A DNA stretch of 64,000 bases from Candidatus Bathyarchaeota archaeon (GTDB lineage: Archaea; Thermoproteota; Bathyarchaeia; Bathyarchaeales; Bathyarchaeaceae), in contig JAPUUO010000001.1 in the NCBI GenBank assembly GCA_026967815.1, positions 11,662-75,661 of the forward strand, given 5' to 3'. A model generated the notes under the pieces. The model was not told where the DNA came from and did not search any database. It worked only from the letters and a program-made list of their open reading frames with translations. The position numbers and the translations under genes were made by a program. Below are positions 26,401 through 35,370 of this stretch, in pieces; the stretch's first letter is position 1; every line of letters starts with the position of its first letter.

Positions 26401-29400
26401 TTGACGGCCTTGACTCGGTAAATGCGTCCGGGGTGGAATACTTCTTTGTCGGACGACAGGCTGGTATGTACGGCGACCGTCCGCGCTGGTTTGTCGGCGA
26501 TACTAACGGGTACATCGAGTGGGTCAACGGCCATCTTGACATCAAGGGTCGCATCAGCGTACTCTCCACTATCGGCGGCAAGCCTGTGGGCGATTATGTC
26601 TCGGATGCTGCAAAGGCGGAGGCGGACAAGGCCAAGGCTGAGCTGGAGGCGAGCATCAAGGCTCTACAGGAGCAGGTTGACGGCGTGATAGAGAGTTTCA
26701 GCGGTTTCGGCGCACCCTCGCTGACCAACTTCCCGGCGGTGGAGTGGACCACGGATGCCGAACGCAAGGCTCACGACCGCGACATATACACCGACCGCAC
26801 TCCCTATGTCGATGATGCCACTACGCCTACTTCGGGACACTCCTGGAAGTGGTACTACAACACGCCTACCGACTACGGATGGACCAAAATAGCCGATTCG
26901 GACGCTGTCAAGGCTTTGCAGATGGCGCAGATGTCTGTCCGCGATTCCGATGTCTACTTTATCTCGCACACTTCTGCCACATCCGCGCCTCCATTGCCTG
27001 TAATAGGTATCAACGGCGAGATTACCGATGCCAAAGGGTGGTCTACGTCGGCTCCTGCATGGCAGCAGGACAAGTATATCTGGCAGACTACCTACACGGT
27101 CAAGGGCGACGGCTCTGTGTCGTTCACCGACCCGACCTGCATATCGGGTCGCAACGGCAAAGGCATTGCGTCAATCACGGAGCAATACTACCTGTCGACA
27201 TCGCGCGACAATCCCGTCGGAAGCTCTGTCGGTTGGACCGACCGTGACCACCGCGAGCAGTGGACTGTGGGCAAATACTGGTGGACGCGCTCGAAGATAA
27301 CCTACACCGACGGCACGAGCGAATACATCGGGGAGGTCTGCGTCACAGGCGCGGACGGCGTGGACGGCACGTCCGTGCTGGCAAGGTATTCGTCTGACCT
27401 TGCGAACTGGCATCCCACGATGCTCGCCACGGACATATACATGCAGACATCCTCAGACGGAGGCAAAACATGGTCGCCAGCTGTGAGGATGACAGGTAGC
27501 GACTACACCGAAAACCTCATGCTAAAGACGGAGGAGCGCATAGAACTGACATACTCCACCGACGGCGACCACTGGAGCGGATGGCCCGACCGAACCATCC
27601 ACATGGAGCAGGGGCAGACCTACACCATATCGGGGCGCACCAACGCCGAGGCATTCACAAATGTGCATACAGCCTCCATCGGGCTTTCAAGATGCGTCCT
27701 GTGGATATGCTCAAACCCGCAGTCGCCGCAGGGCGAGGTAAACCAGGTTGTGTCGGGTACTGACATGGCAACCGACGGCTCCACCGGCCACACGTTCGTA
27801 TGGACCCGACCCACGGGAGACTACTACCTGCGCACGAACTTCTACTCGGCTGGTACATGGTGGGTTGAAAAGGTCAAGGTGGAGAAAGGGCGCAACCCCT
27901 CGCCCGTGTGGACTCCCAACAGCTCGGAGATGGTGGGCGTGGACGGTCGCTGGCAGAAAATGCAGTGGGCTAAGAACAACTCGGAGACCGCAGCACCCAC
28001 AAGCGGATGGCAGGACACGCCTTTGTCCGCCCTCCCCGGCGAATACATATGGACGCGCAGCGGATGGGTCATACCTCCGGCTACGGAGCCGTCATCCTAC
28101 GGTGACGCGGTGCGCATCACGGGCGATGCAGGAAGCAACGGAAGCGATGTCTACCGCCTTGACCTTGACAACGAGATGGCGGCGGTGGCGGTACGCCCCG
28201 ATGGAGGTCTTGACAGCAATTCCGTGCTCCCTACAGCTAATGCCAGCGTCTATAAGGGAGCGACAAAGCTGACAAGCGGCGTTGTTTTCTCCATTCCTCA
28301 GTATGACGGTGTCGCAGGGGTTTCAATCTCTCCCGAGGGCAAGGTGCAGGTACTCGGAACTGTCATGTCCAATGTGGCAAGGATAACCGTACAGGCCGTT
28401 GTTGACGGGCTGACGCTCACAACCATAATGACCGTCTACAAGGTCAAGCCGGGACATGACGGCGCATCTGCCAAGGTTGTGGTGGTCAATGCCGACTCGC
28501 AGGTGTTCTCCTATGCCGACGATTTCTCGGGCAGCCCCTCGCCGTCTGCCATACGCATCACGGCCTCGGTGCAGGGCATCGCGTCTCCGGCTTACAGCTG
28601 GAGCTACAAGTTCCCCGGCGATGCGGATTTCACCGCTTATGGCGCAGAGACAGGCGCGGTGCTCACCCTGTCGCCCACATGGCAGCAGTGGGGCAACCGC
28701 CGCTCTGTGACATGGCGGTGCACTGTCGACGGGGTGCATGACGAGGTGACGGTGGCAAAGGTCAGCAGTGGAAAGAACGGCACGGACGGCACGGATGCCT
28801 ACACCGTGCTGCTGACGAACGAATCGCACACTTTCGCAGGCGACGAGTCCGCAGCACTCGCTTCTTCCGCCGAATGCTCGGTGGTAGCATACAAGGGCGC
28901 GGTGCAGACCGCCGTGACAATAGGCACCGTCACGGGCGCACCCCAGGGCATGTCGGTACAGACCGCCAACAACGGCACGACCTCCGCCAAAATCACCGTC
29001 AGCGTCACGCCGTCGCTCAAACAACGGCAGGGTGTGCTGAAAATCCCCGTGAGCGTTGACGGCAAATCGTTCACTAAAGACTTCTCTTGGTCGCTCGCAC
29101 TCAAAGGCGAGGCTGTCACGGTAGACAAGGGCAAATCGTCCGTCACATATCAGACATCCACCAACTACACCACGCCCCCCACAGGCCAATGGCTGACGGC
29201 TGTGCCGTCTGTGCCCAACGGACATTATCTGTGGACGCGCACAATCGTTGCATACACCGACGGCAATTCCACTACGGCCTACAGTGTGGCACGGCAGGGT
29301 GTTAATGGCACAGACGGCACTAATGGCACAAACGGAGACAGCTACACCAACAATATACTCCGCAACACCGACTTCCGCGAGGGCGGCCGTCATTGGTGGT

Positions 29401-32096
29401 TCATGTCAAACGGCGTGACGGCGGTTGATACTTCAAGGGTGTTCCAGGGACGTGTGTCGCTGAGGTCATCGCAGAGCGGAGCGACGACTTCGAAGCCGTG
29501 CGGATGGATAGCCGGCAGCGACAACGAGTTCATCCCTGCCAAAAAGGGCGATGTCATAACCCTGAGCTGCTGGGTGTGCTGCGATAATCCCTCTGCCATT
29601 GACGGAGACGTAGTAGCGGAGATATATTGGCGCGACGCAGCCAAGCAGCGAATAGCCACGTCGGTCTATAACCACGCTTCTTTCATGCCGTCCGGGCCGG
29701 GGACTTGGACGCTCCGCTCTCTGACGAGCGATGTTGCTCCCGAGGGTACTGCGTATGCGGAACTGCGCTGCCAGCTGACGCAAAACGGCACGGTGTGGTT
29801 CAACGGCATCAAGGCGGAGTACGGCGCGAACACCGCTCCTGTATGGACTCCTTTTGCCGAGGGTACGGCTCTGGACGGCCAGTCTGTGACATACGCCAAA
29901 TCGTCAACGGCATCCCAGCCGTCCGACTCGGCTTTCACGGCCACGAGCATCGGCCAGCTCGGACTCGCCCCGGGTGAATACATGTGGAGCAAGACGGAGG
30001 TAAGATACTCCGACGGCACGGTGACAAAGAGCTACATGGTGGCGCGTGTCGGCACGGACGGCACGGGCGGATTGCCGGGTGCTCCGGGCAAGGATGGCAA
30101 GACCACATACGTCCATTTCGCCTACGCAAATTCGGCTGACGGCGTAAAGGACTTTTCCACAACGCCTTTCGCAGGGGCGAAATACCTCGGCACATGCTCG
30201 GATTTCAACCAGCCCGACCCGACCACTCCGTCAAGCTACCAGTGGAGCGAATACAAGGGCTCGGACGCCGTGATATACGAAATCATACCGAGCGTAGACA
30301 AAATCACGCGCTCTTTCACGGGCGAGCTGTCAGCTTCATCGGTAAGATGCTCGGTCTACAAGACCGTAGGCGGCACACGGACACTGACCGTAGAGAAATA
30401 TCTTAGATACACGCGCTACCCCGACGGCGCGACAGGTGCGATGCCGCATCTGGGCATATCCGTAAACACCGTTGACATTCTTGACGACACTACCGAAGTA
30501 GTGTTCGAGCTTTACAACAGCTCCACGGAGCTTAACGAAGCAAACCTGCTTGACCGCGAGAGGGTGCTTGTGCTGACGGATGCCGCGGGGCTTGAAATCG
30601 GAGGCACGAACCTGCTGCGCAACTCGGCTGCTACAATAGAGCGGACGTACACCGATTACGGCGACCATTTCTTCCCATTGCCAGACCGCACGATACACAT
30701 GGAGCAAGGGAAAGTCTACACAATATCCGCGCAGACCAACGCGGAGTTCATAGACCCATCCAAGCACAGCAACGTCAACGGCGGTGTCCTCGGCTACTGG
30801 GTGTCGCTGTGGATAGTCTCGCCCTCTCCGCAGCCAACGGACGGCAGCGCGGTCAATATACTTGTGACAGGCGAGGACATGGCTTCGGACGGCAGCAAGG
30901 GACATGTGTTCAAGTGGCTCAAACCTACAGGCGACTATGTGCTTCGAGTCAACTTCTACGCTCCCGGCACATGGTGGGTCAAGAAGATAATGATTGAGCG
31001 CGGCAATGTGGCCTCTGCATGGTCTCCGAGTCCCGAGGACATGGACTATCTGACCCGCGCCCTGCGCGAGAGCATCACCATGGACGGCGGTCTGCTGCTG
31101 GCCACTCTCATCAAGCTGGGCTACACAGACCCCGGCGGTCTGTACAAGGTGATGGCAGGTGTCAACGGCTCGTACACCTCTCCATCCGACATAGCTTTCT
31201 GGTCGGGAGGCGAGATGGTCGACAAACTGCCTCCGCAGTCCGTTGCCTCGGTGCAGGCCGCTTCGGAACTTGCGGCACAGGCAGAGGGAGCTACCTATGT
31301 GATGCGTATGAACGGCACCGGCTACATGGCCGACGGTGTGCTGCGCTTTGAAAAAAATCATATAGGGGTGGGCGACTCAGTGATACTCGACAACTCAGGG
31401 CTGCATCTGATGGACGGCGACAGCGAAAGACTTCGCATCGCCAACACCCCGATTGACGAAAAGTTCCTCAATGCGCAGTTAGGCAAAACTGAAATTTCCG
31501 CAGGACCCTTCTCTGGTAGGCTGGCTTTCGTGCGAAGGTATTCGCCCCACGACAACGGCACGTTTTATCCACGTTCAGGCATGACCGTTGAACTATGGAG
31601 CGGCACTCTTACGAAGGACTCGTTCGTGTCATTGTCCGTATCGTATTTTGACAACCTTGTCCGCGTAGGGAGCGATGTTGTCAATCCGTCTTGGTCCGCC
31701 CGTCCATACATTGAGGTGACAAGGGGGAACAAGTACACACACTTTAAAAGCAGCAGCAGCACAGCAGCCAGCTTCACAGTCCCCGAGGATGATACATATT
31801 ACATATTTCTGCGCATAGACCAGGACACATATACAGGCGGCTCGCCATCGGATCATAATTCAATAGATGTGGAGTACAGCTCAATCAAACTTGCAGGCTA
31901 TTCCTCGCCTCCTACCTCGGTGGGACTCACCCTCGGAAATAACGGATTCGCAGGGATATTTGACAAAATCGCCTTGATAGCCAACCCCGACGGCATAACC
32001 ATGATGGCGGGGAACTACGGATTGAGACTGACACCAGCCAGAGGCATACAATACAACAAGACCGGTCTCGACACCGGGTGGACAAACCTCGTATAG
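23442..32096 (+). CDS. Giant tail-tip / receptor-binding protein
   Basis: 2884 residues. Start is TTG at 23442; an in-frame stop (TGA at 23433) blocks an earlier start. Residues 1-750 are a tail-hub-like region. About 750-1080 is a fibre base. Then come carbohydrate-binding-like jelly rolls (about 1357-1490, 1970-2143, 2387-2530), an Ig-like segment (about 1590-1680) and collagen-like Gly-x-y stretches (near 1303, 1955, 2205). The first and third jelly rolls are paralogous. It likely forms the tail tip and binds host surface glycans. Confidence 0.88.
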   Translation: MIPDIIKVGFPDYATLTHATVSLADMGEKSIATQIKIDAAVAPDFSHDWELRFQGERYIMPLRKPQGSKDNTTLNATIDLTFQHWAIYQLKRWMFFSLPDVETGSPSPDKWVVPLQLNLRDFCAVFARVLEYWYGDTITLDLNPAWKFKAEPSTVDISYSFIWDVLIKLYEIYAVRWFIEPTGDADHYVIRIGYPAVEVEHIFEYGFEGGLLKVERQVQSEEIRNMLLGRGGDKNLPLRYFKDKDPGNPKFSPDPDWVQELANIYFDRLRGATFRSYVQGWKAAHISEYPGYTAVGEDNAYAPWAYRKGYTDAKFDPVEYVKDDESILLYGPLLGALDDNDDFYPTIQGTGLDIAVDVEQILSDDVQQSSDATSVISDVKGGSLTQVIWHGTTASFVIPCGDFIVPPDSVGVLVTASTGASAYWWDWVKHDKKVFREQFAPNDFEILSTDIDVFDSAGNKLSSSVGIPPGAYTCRVRYEVINKMGQHVDLVTTISCNGLKLTTSASSKQWSNTFDIWVKNIWDSAPLPSESDAAYARRVWEPVLGDREGSEAKVLFTTGNLAVSDDYEFTIVEYPVPDSSKSYTSPDGVTHQSHWRIRLAKSDADLESTGVYVPSTKRQGAPGDRFVFIGTEMTHIPYVVDAERRLDDWKTDNLADFKDIRPTWVVTTDRVRLNNEGRPDALIGQLRIGNSIRLADSRFIQPVGDKAYETLYLQSLTITYREPSSDDAALNPDVEIVLGNDYAVSANPVSTMQGDISAIQQQLGSISNVEQIVRAVGDSLYLRKDGISDRSLSPTQFFSLLTSGDFRNGVVGGAGWGFFKDEDGNWVLETDRINVRSDLQVNNLVINQVSARGGMQIDTAASITITKVIETQLEYVCYFDQKNGSVANLFKVGDVAMSMVYDENWDTDANLVKAYRRRVTAVAPDSISLTKERDGDLRPSWWIDNGVNGSGVPSVGDVVVHFGNYNEKARQYVKVRDVVGGGYERFIDGLDSVNASGVEYFFVGRQAGMYGDRPRWFVGDTNGYIEWVNGHLDIKGRISVLSTIGGKPVGDYVSDAAKAEADKAKAELEASIKALQEQVDGVIESFSGFGAPSLTNFPAVEWTTDAERKAHDRDIYTDRTPYVDDATTPTSGHSWKWYYNTPTDYGWTKIADSDAVKALQMAQMSVRDSDVYFISHTSATSAPPLPVIGINGEITDAKGWSTSAPAWQQDKYIWQTTYTVKGDGSVSFTDPTCISGRNGKGIASITEQYYLSTSRDNPVGSSVGWTDRDHREQWTVGKYWWTRSKITYTDGTSEYIGEVCVTGADGVDGTSVLARYSSDLANWHPTMLATDIYMQTSSDGGKTWSPAVRMTGSDYTENLMLKTEERIELTYSTDGDHWSGWPDRTIHMEQGQTYTISGRTNAEAFTNVHTASIGLSRCVLWICSNPQSPQGEVNQVVSGTDMATDGSTGHTFVWTRPTGDYYLRTNFYSAGTWWVEKVKVEKGRNPSPVWTPNSSEMVGVDGRWQKMQWAKNNSETAAPTSGWQDTPLSALPGEYIWTRSGWVIPPATEPSSYGDAVRITGDAGSNGSDVYRLDLDNEMAAVAVRPDGGLDSNSVLPTANASVYKGATKLTSGVVFSIPQYDGVAGVSISPEGKVQVLGTVMSNVARITVQAVVDGLTLTTIMTVYKVKPGHDGASAKVVVVNADSQVFSYADDFSGSPSPSAIRITASVQGIASPAYSWSYKFPGDADFTAYGAETGAVLTLSPTWQQWGNRRSVTWRCTVDGVHDEVTVAKVSSGKNGTDGTDAYTVLLTNESHTFAGDESAALASSAECSVVAYKGAVQTAVTIGTVTGAPQGMSVQTANNGTTSAKITVSVTPSLKQRQGVLKIPVSVDGKSFTKDFSWSLALKGEAVTVDKGKSSVTYQTSTNYTTPPTGQWLTAVPSVPNGHYLWTRTIVAYTDGNSTTAYSVARQGVNGTDGTNGTNGDSYTNNILRNTDFREGGRHWWFMSNGVTAVDTSRVFQGRVSLRSSQSGATTSKPCGWIAGSDNEFIPAKKGDVITLSCWVCCDNPSAIDGDVVAEIYWRDAAKQRIATSVYNHASFMPSGPGTWTLRSLTSDVAPEGTAYAELRCQLTQNGTVWFNGIKAEYGANTAPVWTPFAEGTALDGQSVTYAKSSTASQPSDSAFTATSIGQLGLAPGEYMWSKTEVRYSDGTVTKSYMVARVGTDGTGGLPGAPGKDGKTTYVHFAYANSADGVKDFSTTPFAGAKYLGTCSDFNQPDPTTPSSYQWSEYKGSDAVIYEIIPSVDKITRSFTGELSASSVRCSVYKTVGGTRTLTVEKYLRYTRYPDGATGAMPHLGISVNTVDILDDTTEVVFELYNSSTELNEANLLDRERVLVLTDAAGLEIGGTNLLRNSAATIERTYTDYGDHFFPLPDRTIHMEQGKVYTISAQTNAEFIDPSKHSNVNGGVLGYWVSLWIVSPSPQPTDGSAVNILVTGEDMASDGSKGHVFKWLKPTGDYVLRVNFYAPGTWWVKKIMIERGNVASAWSPSPEDMDYLTRALRESITMDGGLLLATLIKLGYTDPGGLYKVMAGVNGSYTSPSDIAFWSGGEMVDKLPPQSVASVQAASELAAQAEGATYVMRMNGTGYMADGVLRFEKNHIGVGDSVILDNSGLHLMDGDSERLRIANTPIDEKFLNAQLGKTEISAGPFSGRLAFVRRYSPHDNGTFYPRSGMTVELWSGTLTKDSFVSLSVSYFDNLVRVGSDVVNPSWSARPYIEVTRGNKYTHFKSSSSTAASFTVPEDDTYYIFLRIDQDTYTGGSPSDHNSIDVEYSSIKLAGYSSPPTSVGLTLGNNGFAGIFDKIALIANPDGITMMAGNYGLRLTPARGIQYNKTGLDTGWTNLV

Positions 32097-32114
32097 TTAC
32101 ATCTCTTGACAACA

Positions 32115-32144
32115 AGAGGCGCAGGGATTTCTCCTTGCGCCTCT
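32115..32144. terminator. Bidirectional terminator between convergent operons
   Basis: AGAGGCGCA (32115-32123) pairs with TGCGCCTCT (32136-32144), extended by GGGA/TCCT with one wobble. It lies 19 nt after the giant tail gene and before the convergent minus-strand operon end. Confidence 0.7.
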
Positions 32145-32200
32145 GTAATTTGTAATTAAACTTGGAATTTGTCAATTCATGGATTGGTTGATTCCAAATT

Positions 32201-32554
32201 TCAGAACGGTAAGTCGTCGCCCCCCTGTGTCGGCTGTGTGGGTTGTGCCGGAGCAGACTGCGGTTGCGGAGTGGGTTGCTGTGTCGGGGTCGCTTTCCAC
32301 GCCGACGCGCTCATACATGTGCGCCCATTGTATTCTCTTGTGGAGAAATCAATCTCCACTTCATACTCCACGCCCTGCTTGATGTCCAGTTGTTCGATTT
32401 TATCGCCCATTACGTCAAACAGCACGGACTTGGGATATTGTTCGTTTGAGTTGTCGTACTGCAAGATGTAGGACGCTCTGCGCCACTCCTTGCCATTCTT
32501 GCTTGTGCCGCTTGCCACTGGCATTGCGGCGGTAATGATGCCCTTAAAAGTCAT
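32201..32554 (-). CDS. DUF3127 single-strand-DNA-binding-like protein
   Basis: 117 residues. The beta-rich N-terminal two thirds match DUF3127, an OB-fold-like Bacteroidetes family. A Pro/Gln linker (about 90-110) leads to an acidic tip ending DDLPF, the same kind of tail SSB proteins use to recruit partners. Likely coats single-stranded phage DNA during replication. Overlaps the upstream gene by 11 nt. Confidence 0.8.
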   Translation of the reverse strand: MTFKGIITAAMPVASGTSKNGKEWRRASYILQYDNSNEQYPKSVLFDVMGDKIEQLDIKQGVEYEVEIDFSTREYNGRTCMSASAWKATPTQQPTPQPQSAPAQPTQPTQGGDDLPF

Positions 32555-32792
32555 TGTTGGTTGTTGGTTTTGGTTGATTATTAAATTTGTTTACATACTC
32601 TTTCTTCGGCGCGAAGCCAAGTATCTGCTTCGGTTTGATTTCGTCCACCTCGCGTATCTTATCCGCCGTGCAGACGATGTAACGTGTCTTGAACAGCGTC
32701 TTGCGATACGCCTTGACGTAGCCGACACGATGGAATTTAGACCCATCGCGGTAGACGTAATACTCAATTCTGTCATTCAAATTGTAGTCCAT
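32544..32792 (-). CDS. Hypothetical basic protein
   Basis: 82 residues. Beta-like (DRIEYYVYRDGSKFHRVGYVKAYRK), basic, with an Asn/Pro tail. Family not recognised. Overlaps both neighbours slightly, consistent with coupled translation in the middle operon. Confidence 0.6.
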   Translation of the reverse strand: MDYNLNDRIEYYVYRDGSKFHRVGYVKAYRKTLFKTRYIVCTADKIREVDEIKPKQILGFAPKKEYVNKFNNQPKPTTNNDF

Positions 32793-33741
32793 TGTTAGTT
32801 ATTGGATTGGTTTGTTTTCTTTCCAATAAAGCAATCACCTCGTCCGATACAATGCGGTTGTGGTTGTAATGTCCCTCCCGGCGTTGGGGCTTGCCCTTTC
32901 GGTATCTGTGGCTATTCATTACAATATAGTTAATATCAAGCCCCATGCACAGAAACTTTGATGTGCTTTGGTTGCTAATCCCCGTTATTCGACTAAACTC
33001 TGAAACACTTAATCGCTTGCCCTTATAAATAACATACGAATTTCTCCGCGTGTTATTCATCTGTTCAATCATTGTCGCCCAACGACAATTTTCGGGGCAG
33101 TAGTCGCCGTTTACATCTATGCGGTCGATTGAATATTCTTTGCCGGGACGCTCGCCCATGTCACTCACGAAATTTTCAAATCCATTATCCCCATTCCAAC
33201 GGTCGCAAACTTTGATGCCACGTCCACCGTAATATTTATAGGCGTGTTTATTCGGGTTGTTGCACCTTCTTCTCATATCCATCCAAATTTGATAAAGAGG
33301 ATGTTCAGCAATCCGCTCTGCAAAGTCAGATGAGGCACTGCGTCTATTCTTTCTACCATTCTCAGCTACCATTGCAATTCGTTCTTTGGTACGGAACAAA
33401 CATCCACATGATTTAGTATGTCCGGTTTTTAGGCAACGCGCGCTTGTCGTTATGTGCCCTCCACAGTCGCATTTGCATTTCCAATACGACCCTGTCCCTT
33501 TCTTTATGTTGTCTTTCTCAATAACGGTAAGCAATCCGAAACGCATACCTATAAGGTTGGGAGTGTTACAATCCTTGCAGTGGCGCGTCTTGCCTATGTA
33601 CTCTCTCCGAATAATAAACTCTTTGTTGCATATAGGACATAGACACAAATATCGCCTCATGTGTCCTTTATCGCAGCCCAAGTCTGCCAGTAATTTCACT
33701 CCGTTGTACGTTTCGCCAACTTTAATATCTCGCCATGTCAT
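32773..33741 (-). CDS. Zinc-finger HNH-type endonuclease
   Basis: 322 residues. Two Cys-rich zinc modules at the N-terminus (CLCPICNK, CKDC; then WKCKCDCG and SCGC, about 28-118). The HNH-like core (about 145-230) shows YGGRGIKVCDRW, SIDRIDVNGDYCPENCRWA. A C-terminal HTH-like segment (about 240-275) follows. Family of phage homing-type endonucleases. A structured RNA with its own promoter ends 27 nt upstream of this start, an arrangement worth noting. Confidence 0.82.
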   Translation of the reverse strand: MTWRDIKVGETYNGVKLLADLGCDKGHMRRYLCLCPICNKEFIIRREYIGKTRHCKDCNTPNLIGMRFGLLTVIEKDNIKKGTGSYWKCKCDCGGHITTSARCLKTGHTKSCGCLFRTKERIAMVAENGRKNRRSASSDFAERIAEHPLYQIWMDMRRRCNNPNKHAYKYYGGRGIKVCDRWNGDNGFENFVSDMGERPGKEYSIDRIDVNGDYCPENCRWATMIEQMNNTRRNSYVIYKGKRLSVSEFSRITGISNQSTSKFLCMGLDINYIVMNSHRYRKGKPQRREGHYNHNRIVSDEVIALLERKQTNPITNNGLQFE

Positions 33742-33767
33742 ATTGTCTATTTATTAGTTGTAGACAC

Positions 33768-33936
33768 AAAAAGCGGTGTCATTTGCGCTGTTCCAAGATG
33801 ATAGCACCCCGAAAGGCGTTAATCTTACGCAATGACACCGCCGTATGCGGATATAGTAAGGGCATAAAAATAGCCCAAACAATATGTTGAGCGATAACCG
33901 TCGCCCATCGGAGTAGGTTACTACCATCTTGGAACA
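33768..33936 (-). ncRNA. Candidate pseudoknotted ncRNA
   Basis: About 169 nt on the minus strand. Segment A TGTTCCAAGATG-complement pairs (33936-33925 with 33800-33789, 12 bp, perfect) interlock with stem B (33841-33828 with 33787-33773, 14 bp, one bulge), forming an A-B-A'-B' pseudoknot. Smaller hairpins lie inside (GGGC/GCCC near 33861-33877). Stem B is followed by TTTTT, so it doubles as a terminator. A perfect promoter ends 4 nt before segment A. No open frame of note. Function unknown. Confidence 0.7.
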
Positions 33937-33939
33937 CTG

Positions 33940-33971
33940 CAAATTTACGAATTATTTTCGACATAGCCAAA
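33940..33971 (-). promoter_or_regulatory. Consensus promoter of the pseudoknotted RNA
   Basis: On the minus strand TTTG (33971-33968), 20 nt, TAAATTTG (33947-33940): a full Bacteroidetes consensus. The predicted RNA start coincides with the first base of pairing segment A. Confidence 0.8.
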
Positions 33972-33972
33972 T

Positions 33973-34680
33973 TTAATTGGGGCATTTCCCGCTCAGAATA
34001 TCCTCCATACGGACATCGTTCTTGCTATCAAGTTCATCTATTACGTCTTGCGGAACGTCAAGCAACTTGCAGGGGTCGTATTTGAATCCGTGTTCCTCCG
34101 CATAGGCTCTTGCCCGACAATATGAGCAATCATCGAATATGCGCCCCTCCAACACTTGCGTTTCCACAAAGGCACGATACCGACATTCTGACTTACAACG
34201 AGCCATAAGCACCCTTACGGGTTTTATCTGCTGTTCCTCGTCCTCCTTAATCAGTTTCAGCTTGACGGCAATATCGGCAATCAGTTTAATCGTTTCGGGG
34301 TCTAAGTCCTCGCCCTTTTCCATAAGCGACAGCGCACGGTTCACAAGCACTTTGAGGGCGTTGTCCTTGCGAGAGTCGTTGATTACATCGCTCGTCGCAA
34401 TCTTTACCGTCCCCTTTGTCAATGCCTCCAAATGCGCCCTCATAGCGTCCATGTATGCAATATTATTCGGATGCGAGAAAAACATCCGGCACTCTCGCTG
34501 ACCGGCTTTATTCAGTTTGCCGTTTCTGTCGCATAGTTCAGGATGGAACAGCGCGTATGCTGTCGCATTAGAGCAAGCGTAGAGAAGCGGAAAGACCAAG
34601 ATGTCTTTCTCCAATTTGCTCTGCTTGAAATCGTCGTTGTTCGCCGGACGGTGGAACTGAATCTTTTCTGTTTCTGCCAT
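33973..34680 (-). CDS. Middle-operon protein with Cys cluster
   Basis: 235 residues from ATG at 34680 (MAETEKIQFHRP). Helical N-terminal two thirds; C-terminal Cys cluster (CKSECRYR, then CSYCRARAY) likely binds zinc. A small terminase or DNA-binding function is conceivable from size and helix content, but nothing in the sequence proves it. The earlier in-frame Met at 34719 would overlap the upstream gene by 38 nt and is less likely. Confidence 0.65.
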   Translation of the reverse strand: MAETEKIQFHRPANNDDFKQSKLEKDILVFPLLYACSNATAYALFHPELCDRNGKLNKAGQRECRMFFSHPNNIAYMDAMRAHLEALTKGTVKIATSDVINDSRKDNALKVLVNRALSLMEKGEDLDPETIKLIADIAVKLKLIKEDEEQQIKPVRVLMARCKSECRYRAFVETQVLEGRIFDDCSYCRARAYAEEHGFKYDPCKLLDVPQDVIDELDSKNDVRMEDILSGKCPN

Positions 34681-34681
34681 A

Positions 34682-34963
34682 TCACACACAATAAATTCTA
34701 AGTTTTCGTATAGCCGCATCTATCAGTTTTCCCACAACATATGGAGGCGGCATTTTTAGTTTGTCAGAGTTGCTTCTGCGCCACTTCTGCAAATAGTGAA
34801 GTCCATAAATTACCGCATCGTGTCCGATTCTGTTGTGGTCTAACTCGCATTGGTCACCACAACGCATCGAATCGCACCGCAGTTTGCAGTAGCCGATACC
34901 GTTAATATCTTCGTCTTGCAGGAAACAGCATTCTCCGCAATAAGGGGTATTGTGGTTGGTCAT
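34682..34963 (-). CDS. Small Cys-rich protein
   Basis: 93 residues. N-terminal half has nine Cys (CGECCFLQ, CKLRCDSMRC, CELDH), probably zinc-binding; C-terminal half is a basic helix. Family not recognised. Overlaps the DUF1064 gene by 4 nt. Confidence 0.6.
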   Translation of the reverse strand: MTNHNTPYCGECCFLQDEDINGIGYCKLRCDSMRCGDQCELDHNRIGHDAVIYGLHYLQKWRRSNSDKLKMPPPYVVGKLIDAAIRKLRIYCV

Positions 34964-35370
34964 ATATCTTCATTTGCTTTATACACTAATCTCACGTCAA
35001 TATCGTGGAAATACTTCATCATTTTGAGGCGTAATGGCACGTCACGACTTAGAAGCAACGGTGAGGACTTGACATCCTCCACAATCAACTCACCATCTTT
35101 TATATACGAGAAATCCGCCGTATAATGTATGGGTAACATCACCGTCCGCTCGCAGATTTTATCCTTTGTTTTAAGGTGCTTGACATACTGCTCTTTTTTC
35201 GCAGGGAGCAACTCCCAACGAGGCTGTAAGGTCAGCTCGCTTATAAGCCCATTCTCCTGCGCCTCTTTCAGCACAAGATAGCGTTTGCCCTCCTTGGTGG
35301 AGTCAAAGGTTATGCCGTCAATCACGACTTTCTTATTCCGATACTTATTCTTTGCCGCTTCCATCTTCAA
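34960..35370 (-). CDS. DUF1064 family nuclease-like protein
   Basis: 136 residues. The pattern DGITFDSTKEGKRY, LQPRWELLP, HYTADFSYI and IVEDVKS matches DUF1064, a phage family with a VRR/PD-(D/E)XK-type core (Glu near 27, Asp near 85, EDxK). Likely a structure-specific or recombination endonuclease. Confidence 0.8.
   Translation of the reverse strand: MKMEAAKNKYRNKKVVIDGITFDSTKEGKRYLVLKEAQENGLISELTLQPRWELLPAKKEQYVKHLKTKDKICERTVMLPIHYTADFSYIKDGELIVEDVKSSPLLLSRDVPLRLKMMKYFHDIDVRLVYKANEDI

Noticed and set aside
25572..31361. Long minus-strand frames opposite the tail protein gene
   Set aside because: Shadows of a high-GC3 coding region; no family resemblance or start context.
32773..33741. IscB-type RNA-guided nuclease
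   Set aside because: Zinc modules and an HNH-like core are visible, but no RuvC motifs, and the protein is too short.
33754..33985. Two short minus-strand frames across the pseudoknotted RNA
   Set aside because: They run through both long stems and the promoter; the pairing and promoter explain this region better than coding.
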